The notes: generated from the sequence alone by a model not told the origin. A stretch of 34,922 nt of DNA from Campylobacteraceae bacterium (GCA_026996165.1 JALWMP010000157.1:1-34922), one strand, 5' to 3'; positions 7,169 to 15,460 are shown, numbered from the stretch's first letter. Numbers and translations are program-made.

Positions 7169-8287
7169 CTATATATTTTGTTTAACTATTTTTTCTCTTA
7201 GTTCAATAAAGTACTCAAAGTGATTCAAAAAAAGCTTTGTAATCTTTGGATGAAACCGTTGACCACTATTTGTCTCTAAAAGTTCAAAAGTCTCATCTGC
7301 TGTATGGAGTTTGTTATTTAAATAAGACTTTTGAGAAAGTAGAGCATTAAAAGTCTCCGTAAGAGATACTATATAGGCTATATTATGAATCTCATTCTCT
7401 TTTTTTTGTTTTGGAAACCCTGAACCATCAAAATGCTCCTTAGATTGCAATATTATTATTTTAGCTACTTTAATAAAGTTTGTCTCTATGGCAGAGTTCA
7501 ATAGTTGATACCCTGCAAATATAGATGAAGTATGAGTCTCTCTATCTAAGTCAGATAGACTATAAAGCATAGGTATCTTCTCATCTATAGATAGAGTACC
7601 AATTTCACGAATTAAGGTAGCATAATAGATTGTATTTGCCTGTTCTTTATTGTATCCTATAAGTAGACTTAGTGCTTTAGAGAGCAGTGCTACTATTTGA
7701 ATATCATTAAAGTTTTTATTTTTAGTACTCAACATTTTTGCCATAGAGTAGAAGAGCTTTTTTTGACTCTTTTCAATAGACTCTAAATTATAGCTATTTT
7801 GAGTATCTACCTCTTTTGTCTCTTTTAAGACTTCAGCTTTTGATTCTATAAGTGTCTTTTGAATATTGTCTTTTGATAATTCATTATATTTTTTCCTATA
7901 TTGTGATTTTTCTATATGTGCATATATTCTTGATTCGAGTTCAGAGAGTTTAAAAGGTTTAGAGATAAAATCGTCTGCTCCTAAAGAGTAGAGTTTGTTC
8001 ATCTCCTCTTCATCAGTAGTTACAATAGCTACAGGTATAAGGTCATATTTTACTTCATGTTTAATAGCTTTTAATGTCTCATATCCGTCCATTATTGGCA
8101 TATGTAAATCGAGCAGTACCATATCTATATTATGTTTTTCTAAAACCTCTAAAGCATCTTTACCATTCTCTGCCTCAGTAAAATGTATATTTTCTCTTTT
8201 TCCCAACAAATTTATAACAAGTTGCCGATTAAAAGGGTCATCATCAACAATCAATAAATTGATATTACCTAGAAGATTCCACTTCAT
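7169..8287 (-). CDS. response regulator: receiver plus highly degenerate HD-GYP domain
   Basis: First gene of the operon, 372 residues. The receiver (10-125) is complete: IVDDDPF, Asp60 in LLDLHMP, Thr90, Lys110 in ISKPF. A coiled linker follows (about 130-175). The C-terminal region (about 175-365) is a distant match to the HD-GYP fold and has lost every metal ligand I can place. The HD motif is REIG (227-230), the mid-domain HP.LG is SIFAGYQLL, and the HH pair reads QSKEH. The GYP motif is GFP (290-292), with DGSG before it retained. It is a paralogue of the second regulator with further decay, so a protein- or ligand-binding output is more likely than phosphodiesterase activity. AAGGAA precedes the ATG. 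Confidence 0.82.
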   Translation of the reverse strand: MKWNLLGNINLLIVDDDPFNRQLVINLLGKRENIHFTEAENGKDALEVLEKHNIDMVLLDLHMPIMDGYETLKAIKHEVKYDLIPVAIVTTDEEEMNKLYSLGADDFISKPFKLSELESRIYAHIEKSQYRKKYNELSKDNIQKTLIESKAEVLKETKEVDTQNSYNLESIEKSQKKLFYSMAKMLSTKNKNFNDIQIVALLSKALSLLIGYNKEQANTIYYATLIREIGTLSIDEKIPMLYSLSDLDRETHTSSIFAGYQLLNSAIETNFIKVAKIIILQSKEHFDGSGFPKQKKENEIHNIAYIVSLTETFNALLSQKSYLNNKLHTADETFELLETNSGQRFHPKITKLFLNHFEYFIELREKIVKQNI

Positions 8288-8317
8288 ATATTTCCTTGTT
8301 TAATAGTTGTAAGGGAA

Positions 8318-8323
8318 ATTATA
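8318..8323 (-). promoter_or_regulatory. -10 element of the phosphorelay/ODP operon
   Basis: TATAAT on the minus strand, directly preceded by TG, lies about 30 bases upstream of the first ATG at 8287, with AAGGAA between. No clear -35 is seen, as is normal for Campylobacterota. It is divergent from the anmK promoter. Confidence 0.6.
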
Positions 8324-8415
8324 CATTAATAAAATTAAGCTTAAGCAAAAATATTAAATTTTTTTATAAATATTATTTTTAAACATATCTTATTAAATAT
8401 AAACCTAAAATCGAG

Positions 8416-8421
8416 TATAAT
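8416..8421 (+). promoter_or_regulatory. -10 element of the anmK operon
   Basis: A perfect TATAAT with its end 20 bases before the anmK ATG predicts a very short leader of roughly 13 bases. The upstream region is AT-rich with no strong -35. Confidence 0.6.
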
Positions 8422-8441
8422 GGGCTTTAAAAAGATTTTAA

Positions 8442-9527
8442 ATGGAAAAATATATTGGTATTATGTCTGGTACAAGTTTAGATGGTGTCGATGTGGCTCT
8501 TTGTGAACTAAACAATATAGAGTGCCATCTCTTAGCTTCTCACTTTATACAATTTGAAGATTCTCTAAAAAATCAAATTTTAAACTTAATAGCCAATAGA
8601 GTAACTCTTAAAGAGATAGGTGAAGTTGACCATCAATTAGCTCTCTTTTTTGCAAAAGCAGTAAATGAACTCTTAGCTAAGAGTTCATTTGACCCTTTAG
8701 AGGTGGAGGCTATTGGACTACATGGGCAGACTTTATGGCATGAACCTTTAGGTCAACACCCATTTTCAATGCAACTAGGTAATGCTTCTGTAGTAGCTGT
8801 TGAGACAAAAATAGATGTTGTCTCAGACTTTCGCTCTAAAGATGTAGCTTTAGGAGGGCAAGGAGCTCCTTTAGCTCCTGCTTTTCATGCTTTTTTATTT
8901 GCTCATTTAGATAGAGTAGCTGTTGTAAATATTGGAGGTATGGCAAATATCTCTATTTTTAAGCCAGAGCTTTTAGGTTACGATACAGGTTGTGGTAATG
9001 TTTTAATGGATATGTGGGTAAAAGAGCATCTAAATATCGCTTATGATAAAGATGGAGCATGGGCAAAATCTGGTGAAGTTCATGAAAAACTTTTAAATAA
9101 TATGTTAAATGACCCCTATTTTTTATTAAAATATCCTAAAAGTACAGGAAGAGAATATTTTAATAAGAATTTTTTAAGAAAATATTTGCAACCATTAGGT
9201 AAAATATGTGCCAAAGATGTTCAAGCAACCCTCTTAGCATTGACAGTAGAGAGCATCGCAAACGAAATTAGACAATTTGATGTTAAGGAGCTTTTAGTTT
9301 GTGGTGGTGGTGCAAGAAACATTTTTTTAATGGAAAAATTACAAGAGGCTTTACAAGATGTTGAAGTTAGTTCAACACAGAAGTATGGTGTAGATGCTGA
9401 CAATATGGAAGCGATGATATTTGCTTGGTTAGCCTACAAGAGAGTGCATCATGAAAAAGTTGACCTCAAGAGTGTCACAGGTGCAAAAGATAATACTATT
9501 TTAGGGGCAATATATGCAAAAGATTAA
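8442..9527 (+). CDS. anmK: anhydro-N-acetylmuramic acid kinase AnmK
   Basis: Full-length 361-residue member of the AnmK family. The N-terminal ATP-binding signature IGIMSGTSLDGVDVAL, GLHGQTLWHEP, NIGGMANIS, the catalytic-Asp motif GYDTGCGN and the C-terminal VCGGGARN are all present. The enzyme opens the 1,6-anhydro ring of anhydro-MurNAc released by lytic transglycosylases and phosphorylates it to MurNAc-6-phosphate in the cytoplasm. It overlaps the next gene, an AmgK-like kinase, by 14 bases. That links it to the MurNAc-to-UDP-MurNAc recycling route known from Pseudomonas rather than the E. coli MurQ route. Confidence 0.96.
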   Translation: MEKYIGIMSGTSLDGVDVALCELNNIECHLLASHFIQFEDSLKNQILNLIANRVTLKEIGEVDHQLALFFAKAVNELLAKSSFDPLEVEAIGLHGQTLWHEPLGQHPFSMQLGNASVVAVETKIDVVSDFRSKDVALGGQGAPLAPAFHAFLFAHLDRVAVVNIGGMANISIFKPELLGYDTGCGNVLMDMWVKEHLNIAYDKDGAWAKSGEVHEKLLNNMLNDPYFLLKYPKSTGREYFNKNFLRKYLQPLGKICAKDVQATLLALTVESIANEIRQFDVKELLVCGGGARNIFLMEKLQEALQDVEVSSTQKYGVDADNMEAMIFAWLAYKRVHHEKVDLKSVTGAKDNTILGAIYAKD

Positions 9528-10449
9528 ATCATGGTTAAATGATTTAGGTTATAGAGATTACAAAATAGAAGTGCTTGGTGGAGATGCAAGTTTTAGAAGA
9601 TATTATAGAGTTATAGATAAAGATAAAAGCTATATTCTTATGGACTCTACAGCAAACAAAGAGGTGCTTTACCCTTTTATTGATATTTCCGTTCGTCTAT
9701 TGAAAGTACAAGTTGAAGTACCACGTATTATTGCTCAAAATTTAGAGGAAGGGTATCTACTTTTGACAGATTTAGGTTCAAGACACTTAGCAGATATTTT
9801 AAGTGATATGAGTGTTGAATTACTATATACTAAAGCGATTGAAGAGATTTTAAAGATTCAAAAGGCAGATACTACAAACTTAGAACCTTATGATAGAGAG
9901 TTTTTAATGTTTGAGATGAGTCTAATGCAAGAGTGGTATTTAGAGCAACACCTTAAAAGAGATTTGAGTCAAGATGAGCAGAAGATGTTAGATGGTACAT
10001 TGGAGTTAATCTGCAATGAAGTCTTATCTCAGCCACAAGATGTTTTTGTTCATCGTGATTTTCACTCACGAAATATTATGATAGAGACAGGACATAAATT
10101 AGTGATTATTGATTATCAAGATGCACGAAATGGTGCTTTGACTTATGATTTGGTCTCTCTTTTAAAAGATGTCTATGTCTACTTTGACCCAAAACAGATG
10201 GAGATGTTAGCATTAGAGTTTAAGAGATTAAAGGGCGTTGATGTTTCAGATGAGCAGTTTATTCGATGGTTTGATTTTACAGGACTTCAAAGACATATTA
10301 AGATTTTAGGGATTTTTGCTAGACTAGATATTCGTGACAAAAAGAGTAGCTACATAGATAATATTCCCCAAACTCTACAATATATAGATGAGGTGTGTCA
10401 AAAGTATAGTGAGTTAAAACCATTAGGAGATTTTTTAAAAAAATTGTAG
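9514..10449 (+). CDS. amgK: AmgK-like N-acetylmuramate/N-acetylglucosamine anomeric kinase
   Basis: A 311-residue aminoglycoside-phosphotransferase-fold kinase with the AmgK N-terminal pattern GGDASFRRYYRV, the catalytic loop VHRDFHSRNIMI and the Mg-binding IIDYQDARNG. AmgK phosphorylates free MurNAc or GlcNAc at C1. The context (anmK before, a MurU-like gene after) supports this over a generic phosphotransferase. AGGGG precedes its ATG inside anmK. The TAG stop is formed by the first GTAGGGGC repeat, so the last codon or two and the stop come from the repeat boundary; the coding length is normal for the family. Confidence 0.85.
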   Translation: MQKIKSWLNDLGYRDYKIEVLGGDASFRRYYRVIDKDKSYILMDSTANKEVLYPFIDISVRLLKVQVEVPRIIAQNLEEGYLLLTDLGSRHLADILSDMSVELLYTKAIEEILKIQKADTTNLEPYDREFLMFEMSLMQEWYLEQHLKRDLSQDEQKMLDGTLELICNEVLSQPQDVFVHRDFHSRNIMIETGHKLVIIDYQDARNGALTYDLVSLLKDVYVYFDPKQMEMLALEFKRLKGVDVSDEQFIRWFDFTGLQRHIKILGIFARLDIRDKKSSYIDNIPQTLQYIDEVCQKYSELKPLGDFLKKL

Positions 10450-10770
10450 GGGCAACCTCCGTGTTCGCCCCTATTCAATATGGCGAGAAATTCAAAAAAA
10501 TTTTATAGAAATTAAGACAATATATTTTAAATATTGTAGGGGCAACCTCCGTGTTCGCCCCTCTTCAATATGGCAAAAAATTCAAAAAAATTTTATAGAA
10601 ATTAAGGACAATATATTTTAAATATTGTAGGGGCAACCTCCGTGTTTGCCCCTGTTCAATATGGCAAGAAATTCAAAAAAATTTTATAGAAATTAAGACA
10701 GAATATTTATTGTCAATTATATATATTTCGGTACGACAATATGGGGCAGACACGGAGGTCGCCCCTACAG
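10443..10770. repeat. three tandem ~90-bp repeats plus one inverted GTAGGGGC core
   Basis: This block fills the 346-base gap between the amgK-like and murU-like genes. Direct units start at 10443, 10533 and 10624 (periods 90 and 91). Each has a G/C-rich core starting GTAGGGGCAACCTCCGTG (10446-10472, 10536-10562, 10627-10653), able to fold as GGGGCAAC/GTT-GCCCC, and a near-identical A/T-rich spacer. A fourth core lies inverted at 10743-10768, so copy 3 and this copy form a 142-base element with inverted GTAGGGGC/GCCCCTAC ends. TATTGTC/GACAATA arms (10708-10714 and 10735-10741) lie inside. No transposase is adjacent. Confidence 0.9.
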
Positions 10771-10795
10771 AATATTTAAAAAAAGGAAGCCAATT

Positions 10796-11449
10796 ATGAA
10801 AGCAATGATACTTGCAGCAGGATTAGGTACTAGAATGAGACCACTTACTAACCATACCCCAAAACCACTCTTAAAGATAGGAGGAAAACCTCTTATTGTT
10901 TGGCATATTGAACAACTGCGTAATGCAGGATTTGGACAAATAGTTATAAATATTGCCTATTTAGGTCAACAGATAATAGACTACTTAGGTGATGGTTCAG
11001 AGTTTGGTGTTCAGATTGAATTTTCTGATGAACAAAATGAAGGAGCATTGGAGACAGCAGGAGGGATTGTAAAGGCACTTCCTCTTCTTTCAGATACCTT
11101 TTTAGTAGTCAATGGAGATATTTGGACAGACTATCCATTTGATAGTAGCTATAAGTTAGATGATGGACTTTTAGCTAAACTAATTTTGGTAAAGAACCCT
11201 AAACATAATTTAGATGGTGACTTCTATCTGACAGGTACACATGAGAAATATACTTTTTCTGGTATTGGTTACTACTCTAAAGATATGTTTAAAGAGTTAG
11301 AGTATGGTAAACAGTCTTTAGCTCCATTACTCTTTAATGCTATTGATAAAAATATAGTTATAACGGAACTATATAATGGAAAGTGGTATGATATTGGTAC
11401 ACCTGAACGTTTAAGGCATTTAGATAATTTTTTAAAAGTAAATGCGTAG
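10796..11449 (+). CDS. murU: MurU-like sugar-1-phosphate nucleotidyltransferase
   Basis: A 217-residue nucleotidyltransferase with the signature LAAGLGTRMRPLT..TPKPLL, the metal-binding VVNGDIWTD and GTPERL near the C-terminus. The short length, without a left-handed beta-helix or regulatory tail, fits MurU (MurNAc-1-phosphate uridylyltransferase) rather than GlmU or RmlA. Following anmK and an AmgK-like gene, it should make UDP-MurNAc directly from recycled MurNAc-1-phosphate. AAAAGGAAG is its ribosome-binding site, just after the inverted repeat core. The MupP phosphatase needed between AnmK and AmgK in Pseudomonas is not next to it. Other nucleotidyltransferase specificities cannot be excluded by motif alone. 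Confidence 0.82.
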   Translation: MKAMILAAGLGTRMRPLTNHTPKPLLKIGGKPLIVWHIEQLRNAGFGQIVINIAYLGQQIIDYLGDGSEFGVQIEFSDEQNEGALETAGGIVKALPLLSDTFLVVNGDIWTDYPFDSSYKLDDGLLAKLILVKNPKHNLDGDFYLTGTHEKYTFSGIGYYSKDMFKELEYGKQSLAPLLFNAIDKNIVITELYNGKWYDIGTPERLRHLDNFLKVNA

Positions 11450-13322
11450 TCTTTTATTTTTACTTTTCATAAACCTTTCTTTGTCTGCACAACTTTTTAT
11501 AGTTGATAAAACAGAACTAAGTGAACTTGAGTCCTATTATAACTATACTTTTGTAGAGAGTATAGATGAGACTCCACTAGATATTAAAAATAGGAAATGG
11601 GTAAAAAGTTTTGATAACCTACCACAGAGTCGAGTTAAAAGTAGTTATTGGGTTAAGATAAAAGTAAAAAATAGTACAACAAAAAGAGAGACACGTTATC
11701 TTCTCTCTGAGAGGTCATATATATATTTAATTGATTACTATCTTGTAAAACAAGGTAAAATAGTTATTCATAAAGATGGAGGTTACTTTAAAAAAGAGGA
11801 AGCTCCTCTTGATAATATTACTCAAAGAGTTTTTCTTCTCTCTTTAGATAAAGGAGAAGTTGCAGATATTTATTTGAAAGTTCAAAGTTTTGATAAAATT
11901 AAGTTACACTTTAAGTTAGTAACAGCTAAATATCTTAGTCAATTTTCGATTGAGTATAACTTCTTGCAAGGAGTTTTTTTTGGTGTTATGTTTATTATGG
12001 TACTCTATAATCTATCACTCTATTTTATGTTAAAGTTCAAACCATATCTTTACTATATTATCTATGTTGTTTCTTTTATGAGTTATATGGCCTCTTATTT
12101 AGGATATTTTCATATCTATACTTCATTATCTTCAATTATGATATATGTTCTCTTAAATATTTCTATAGGTCTCTTTTTTATGTTTATAATAGGTTTTTTA
12201 CAAGAGTTATTTGAGATGAGAGCTTATGTTCTATATTTAAGTAGAGTACTTGATATATTCAAATGGTTTTCAATATTTATTAATTTTATTATTGCTTATT
12301 TATATTTTAAGAGTTTTACTTATAGTGAAGTTGCTGTTAATATTTTTTATATCTCTTTACCCATATTATACTCAATAATTATCTTTTCATTATTTTATTT
12401 ATACTATGTTTATAAAAATAGATTAGCACTATTTTATGCCATAATATGGAGTGTTTTGGGTTTTATAGGACTTCTTTATATTTTATCTAATACAGGGTTA
12501 GTTTCTATAAAATATGGTTTTGATTATCTATTTGAAGCTGGTATGTTGTTAGAGACTCTACTTTTTTCTCTTATGTTAGCTTATCGAATTAAGGAGATTG
12601 AAAAAGAGAAAGAGGAGCAGAAAAATCTCTTAATTCAACAAAATAAACTAGCAGCAATAGGTGAGACTGTTTCATTGATTGCACATCAATGGAGGCAACC
12701 TTTGAGTGAAATTAATGGAGTTGTTTTAAAAGTTGATGTTGATTTTAGAAAAGAGTCTTTAACAGAAGAAAGACTTAATGAATATCTTAATAATATTGAG
12801 GAAGTAACTGCTTATCTTTCAAAAACAATTAATGATTTTATGCACCTTTCAAGTCCTAAAAGGAGTTTAGAAAGCTTTAAGTTAAAGGAGCTTTTTGTAG
12901 AGAGTCAGAAGCTTATGAAGCACTCTTCTCATGTAAAATTTGAGATAAAATACTCTTTAACTGATGAGAATAGAGTTATTAAATCTTATAAATCAGAGCT
13001 TATTCAAGCCTTATTGATTATTTTTAATAACTCTATAGATGCTTGTAAAAATTTAAAAGTTGAACCTTTTATTAAAGTTAGAATAAAAATAGATAATGGG
13101 TATCTATTTATAGATATTGAAGATAATGGTGGAGGGATTAAGAGAGATGTTCTTTCTAAAATATATAATCCATATTTTACTACTAAACATGCTTCAAAAG
13201 GAACTGGTCTAGGCTTATATATTTTAAAAATGCTTATTGAGGAGAGTATGTCAGGTAAAGTTGAGATTAAAAATAAAAAGTTAGGTATTGTATGTAACTT
13301 AAAAATACCAATATCTCTATAA
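11442..13322 (+). CDS. 7TM-DISM membrane sensor histidine kinase
   Basis: 626 residues. A signal peptide (MRSLLFLLFINLSLSA) is followed by a periplasmic 7TMR-DISM extracellular sensing domain (about 20-165), seven closely spaced hydrophobic helices (about 172-383), a coiled coil, and a dimerisation domain with phospho-His415 in LIAHQWRQPL. An ATPase domain completes it (NNSIDAC, DNGGGI, GTGLGLYIL, about 520-625). Periplasmic DISM domains are thought to bind carbohydrates or similar small ligands. The start overlaps the murU-like stop by eight bases. Co-expression with amino-sugar recycling raises the possibility that it senses a cell-wall fragment, but that is inference. The OmpR-type regulator downstream is the likely partner. 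Confidence 0.93.
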   Translation: MRSLLFLLFINLSLSAQLFIVDKTELSELESYYNYTFVESIDETPLDIKNRKWVKSFDNLPQSRVKSSYWVKIKVKNSTTKRETRYLLSERSYIYLIDYYLVKQGKIVIHKDGGYFKKEEAPLDNITQRVFLLSLDKGEVADIYLKVQSFDKIKLHFKLVTAKYLSQFSIEYNFLQGVFFGVMFIMVLYNLSLYFMLKFKPYLYYIIYVVSFMSYMASYLGYFHIYTSLSSIMIYVLLNISIGLFFMFIIGFLQELFEMRAYVLYLSRVLDIFKWFSIFINFIIAYLYFKSFTYSEVAVNIFYISLPILYSIIIFSLFYLYYVYKNRLALFYAIIWSVLGFIGLLYILSNTGLVSIKYGFDYLFEAGMLLETLLFSLMLAYRIKEIEKEKEEQKNLLIQQNKLAAIGETVSLIAHQWRQPLSEINGVVLKVDVDFRKESLTEERLNEYLNNIEEVTAYLSKTINDFMHLSSPKRSLESFKLKELFVESQKLMKHSSHVKFEIKYSLTDENRVIKSYKSELIQALLIIFNNSIDACKNLKVEPFIKVRIKIDNGYLFIDIEDNGGGIKRDVLSKIYNPYFTTKHASKGTGLGLYILKMLIEESMSGKVEIKNKKLGIVCNLKIPISL

Positions 13323-13413
13323 AATATTTAAAATTAAAAGAAAATCACGGTTAATTCACAATATTATGTAATTATATTTTAAATTATTTTAATTAGGTCA
13401 AAAAAAGGGAACA

Positions 13414-14091
13414 ATGAAAATTTTAAAAAATTTAAATATATTATACGTCGAAGATGAAGATACTATTATTGACAAATATGCCTACTTCTTAGAAGAACTT
13501 TGTCGAGAAGTATATATTGCACGAGATGGAGAAGAGGCATTTCGTATTTTTGAAGAGAACAATATTCACCTTGTTATTCTTGATTTGCTTATTCCTAAAT
13601 TAAATGGTATTAATTTAGCAAAAAAGATAAGACAAATAGATGATAATGTAGCCTTAATTGCATTAACAGCTCATTCTGATAGAGAGATTTTACTGGATAT
13701 TGTAGATTTAAACTTCTCCTCTTACTTGATTAAACCAGTTGGACGTTCAGATTTGATGAATGCTCTACTTAAAGTATCTAAAAAAGTTGATGGAGGAAGA
13801 AATATTCCTCTTCCTTGTGACTGTTCTTGGGATAGTAAAAGTAAAACACTCTTTTGCGAAGAGAGAGCAGTAACTTTAACTAAGCGAGAGTCAAAACTAT
13901 TTGAGCTTCTTGTTGAGAAAGCAGGTGCTCCTTGTTCAGATGATGAAATCTTTTTTTATGTTTGGGGCGATGAGTTTAACAAGGTTATTACCAATTCATC
14001 TATTAGAACACTGGTAAAAAACCTACGTAAGAAGATACCACATAACTTAATTAAAAATCAATATGGTGTAGGGTATAAGATTAACTTTTAA
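13414..14091 (+). CDS. OmpR/PhoB-type response regulator
   Basis: 225 residues: a receiver (acidic VEDED, phospho-Asp57 in ILDLLIP, Thr85, Lys107 in LIKP) and a C-terminal winged helix (LTKRESKLFELLVEKAG ... SSIRTLVKNLRKKI ... YGVGYKI). It follows the 7TM-DISM kinase after 91 bases of A/T-rich DNA, so it may also have its own promoter. AAAGGGAAC precedes the ATG. The 3' end overlaps the convergent phosphatase gene by 11 bases. Targets are unknown. Confidence 0.93.
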   Translation: MKILKNLNILYVEDEDTIIDKYAYFLEELCREVYIARDGEEAFRIFEENNIHLVILDLLIPKLNGINLAKKIRQIDDNVALIALTAHSDREILLDIVDLNFSSYLIKPVGRSDLMNALLKVSKKVDGGRNIPLPCDCSWDSKSKTLFCEERAVTLTKRESKLFELLVEKAGAPCSDDEIFFYVWGDEFNKVITNSSIRTLVKNLRKKIPHNLIKNQYGVGYKINF

Positions 14092-14914
14092 TATGTTGTT
14101 GTAAATATTTAGCAACAGCATCTTCATCGTTACTCTCTTTTAATATAATGTCTGCTTCTTGCTTAACCTCTTCTAAGGCATTAGAAACAGCAACAGCATT
14201 TCCTGCTAGACGAAACATACCTATATCATTAATGCTATCTCCAAAAACTGTTGTCTCTTTAATATCATGATTGAGATACTCATGAACCTTTAGTAGAGCA
14301 TGAGCTTTGTCTGAAAGAGGGTGCAGTATGGTTAAGAAATAGCACTTCATATAGTTTTCAGGTGAGAGTTTGACCTCTATTTGAGAGCCAAAAACATTTT
14401 TTAGATGTATTGAGAGTGGACGAAGTAGAGACTCCTCTCCCATATATACTAGCTTTAATGTATTGTCATCTCCCTCTATTCTCTTTTTATGAACAATCCG
14501 TTTGTCACTAGTATAGTGATTCTCAACAAGAAATTTTTGATAATAGTTCAAAATAGGAGGTATATCGAAACTCTCATCTAAAGTTTTTTTATCTTTAAGA
14601 GCAATAACATAGGGGTAGATACCAAATCTACTACTCTCCTCAATAATAGCATCACTAAGCTCTTTAGATAGAGTATTGAGTGAAATAAGCTTTTTATCAG
14701 TTGTTGCAATCATAGCTCCATCTAGTAAAATAAGAGGAAGATTTAGTTCTAAACCCTCTAAAAACTCTTGGGTTTTAGAGAAACTTCTAGCTGTCGCTAC
14801 ACTAAGTAGGGCATGTTGACTCTTCTCATTCCATATCTGTTTTGAGAAGATACTTACACTTTGGTTACTGTGTAAAAAGGTATGGTCTAAATCGGTAATA
14901 AAAAGTTTTTTCAC
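14081..14914 (-). CDS. Cof-type HAD-superfamily sugar/nucleotide phosphatase
   Basis: 277 residues beginning KKLFITDLDHTFL, the HAD motif I with His where the family usually has Gly. Motif IV is FGDSINDIGMF, and the region between holds a large Cof-type (C2B) cap. The start is GTG at 14914. Members dephosphorylate sugar phosphates, FMN or pyridoxal phosphate; the substrate here is unknown. It lies near the recycling cluster but on the opposite strand. It is not the MupP type, which is a shorter Gph-like HAD. Confidence 0.88.
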   Translation of the reverse strand: MKKLFITDLDHTFLHSNQSVSIFSKQIWNEKSQHALLSVATARSFSKTQEFLEGLELNLPLILLDGAMIATTDKKLISLNTLSKELSDAIIEESSRFGIYPYVIALKDKKTLDESFDIPPILNYYQKFLVENHYTSDKRIVHKKRIEGDDNTLKLVYMGEESLLRPLSIHLKNVFGSQIEVKLSPENYMKCYFLTILHPLSDKAHALLKVHEYLNHDIKETTVFGDSINDIGMFRLAGNAVAVSNALEEVKQEADIILKESNDEDAVAKYLQQHIKS

Positions 14915-14935
14915 AAAGACTCTCTTTTTTAGAGT

Positions 14936-14956
14936 ATTATAGCCAATAGTTGGCTA
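14936..14956. promoter_or_regulatory. divergent promoter with overlapping palindrome TAGCCAA-TAG-TTGGCTA
   Basis: Only 52 bases separate the HAD gene from the next, divergent gene. The minus-strand -10 TATAAT (14936-14941) serves the HAD gene. The perfect 7-base inverted repeat TAGCCAA/TTGGCTA (14940-14956) overlaps its edge and lies 10 bases before the plus-strand ATG. This is an operator-like placement, although an RNA hairpin in the plus transcript is also possible. Confidence 0.45.
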
Positions 14957-14966
14957 AACTTTCATC

Positions 14967-15359
14967 ATGGAAATAGTAATACAAATAGTCACAATGATGA
15001 TATTTTTAGAAATTTTTGAACTCTATATTCAAAAAGCAGATACATTAAGAGAGATGATTGATAATCTTTATCACTATTATAATAAGAATATTTTTCTATT
15101 TTTTTTAATTCACCCTACTTTTTATTATGTTTTAGGTGTTACAATATATTTTGATAGTTTTAATTTTTATAGTATTACAATTTTAGTTTTAAAGTCATTT
15201 GACATATTTTTTAAAATAGAGTTAATAAAACAGAGATATTATGAACCTGTAATGGATGAAGAGTTAGAACAGATGATGGAGTTAAAAATGACATTAAGTA
15301 TGAAGCTTTTAGCCCTTTTTACCTATGTTCCTCTCCTATATTTATCATTAATATCATAA
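14967..15359 (+). CDS. small integral membrane protein of unknown function
   Basis: 130 residues, mostly hydrophobic. The likely membrane helices are residues 2-20, about 42-60 and 64-84 (aromatic-rich FLFFLIHPTFYYVLGVTIYF), and 108-128. An acidic, charged stretch lies between (MDEELEQMMELK). I do not recognise the family. The ATG lacks a clear SD and lies just after the TAGCCAA palindrome. A downstream role with rho is not suggested, since rho has its own promoter. Confidence 0.65.
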   Translation: MEIVIQIVTMMIFLEIFELYIQKADTLREMIDNLYHYYNKNIFLFFLIHPTFYYVLGVTIYFDSFNFYSITILVLKSFDIFFKIELIKQRYYEPVMDEELEQMMELKMTLSMKLLALFTYVPLLYLSLIS

Positions 15360-15398
15360 TTCTACCCTAAGAATAAGGAAACTTAATAAAAAGTTGAT

Positions 15399-15404
15399 TA
15401 TAAT
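15399..15404 (+). promoter_or_regulatory. -10 element of rho
   Basis: TATAAT lies in the 101-base gap before rho and predicts a leader of about 50 bases. AAGAGG precedes the ATG at 15461. Confidence 0.5.
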
Positions 15405-15460
15405 AGCACAACTACAAGTAATAAAACTACAAAATCCCCATAGAGCTTTTAAGAGGACCA

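Noticed and set aside
14081-14914. HAD phosphatase as the missing MupP of the MurNAc recycling route
   Set aside because: It has a Cof-type C2B cap and 277 residues, whereas MupP is a shorter Gph-like HAD. It is also on the opposite strand with its own promoter.
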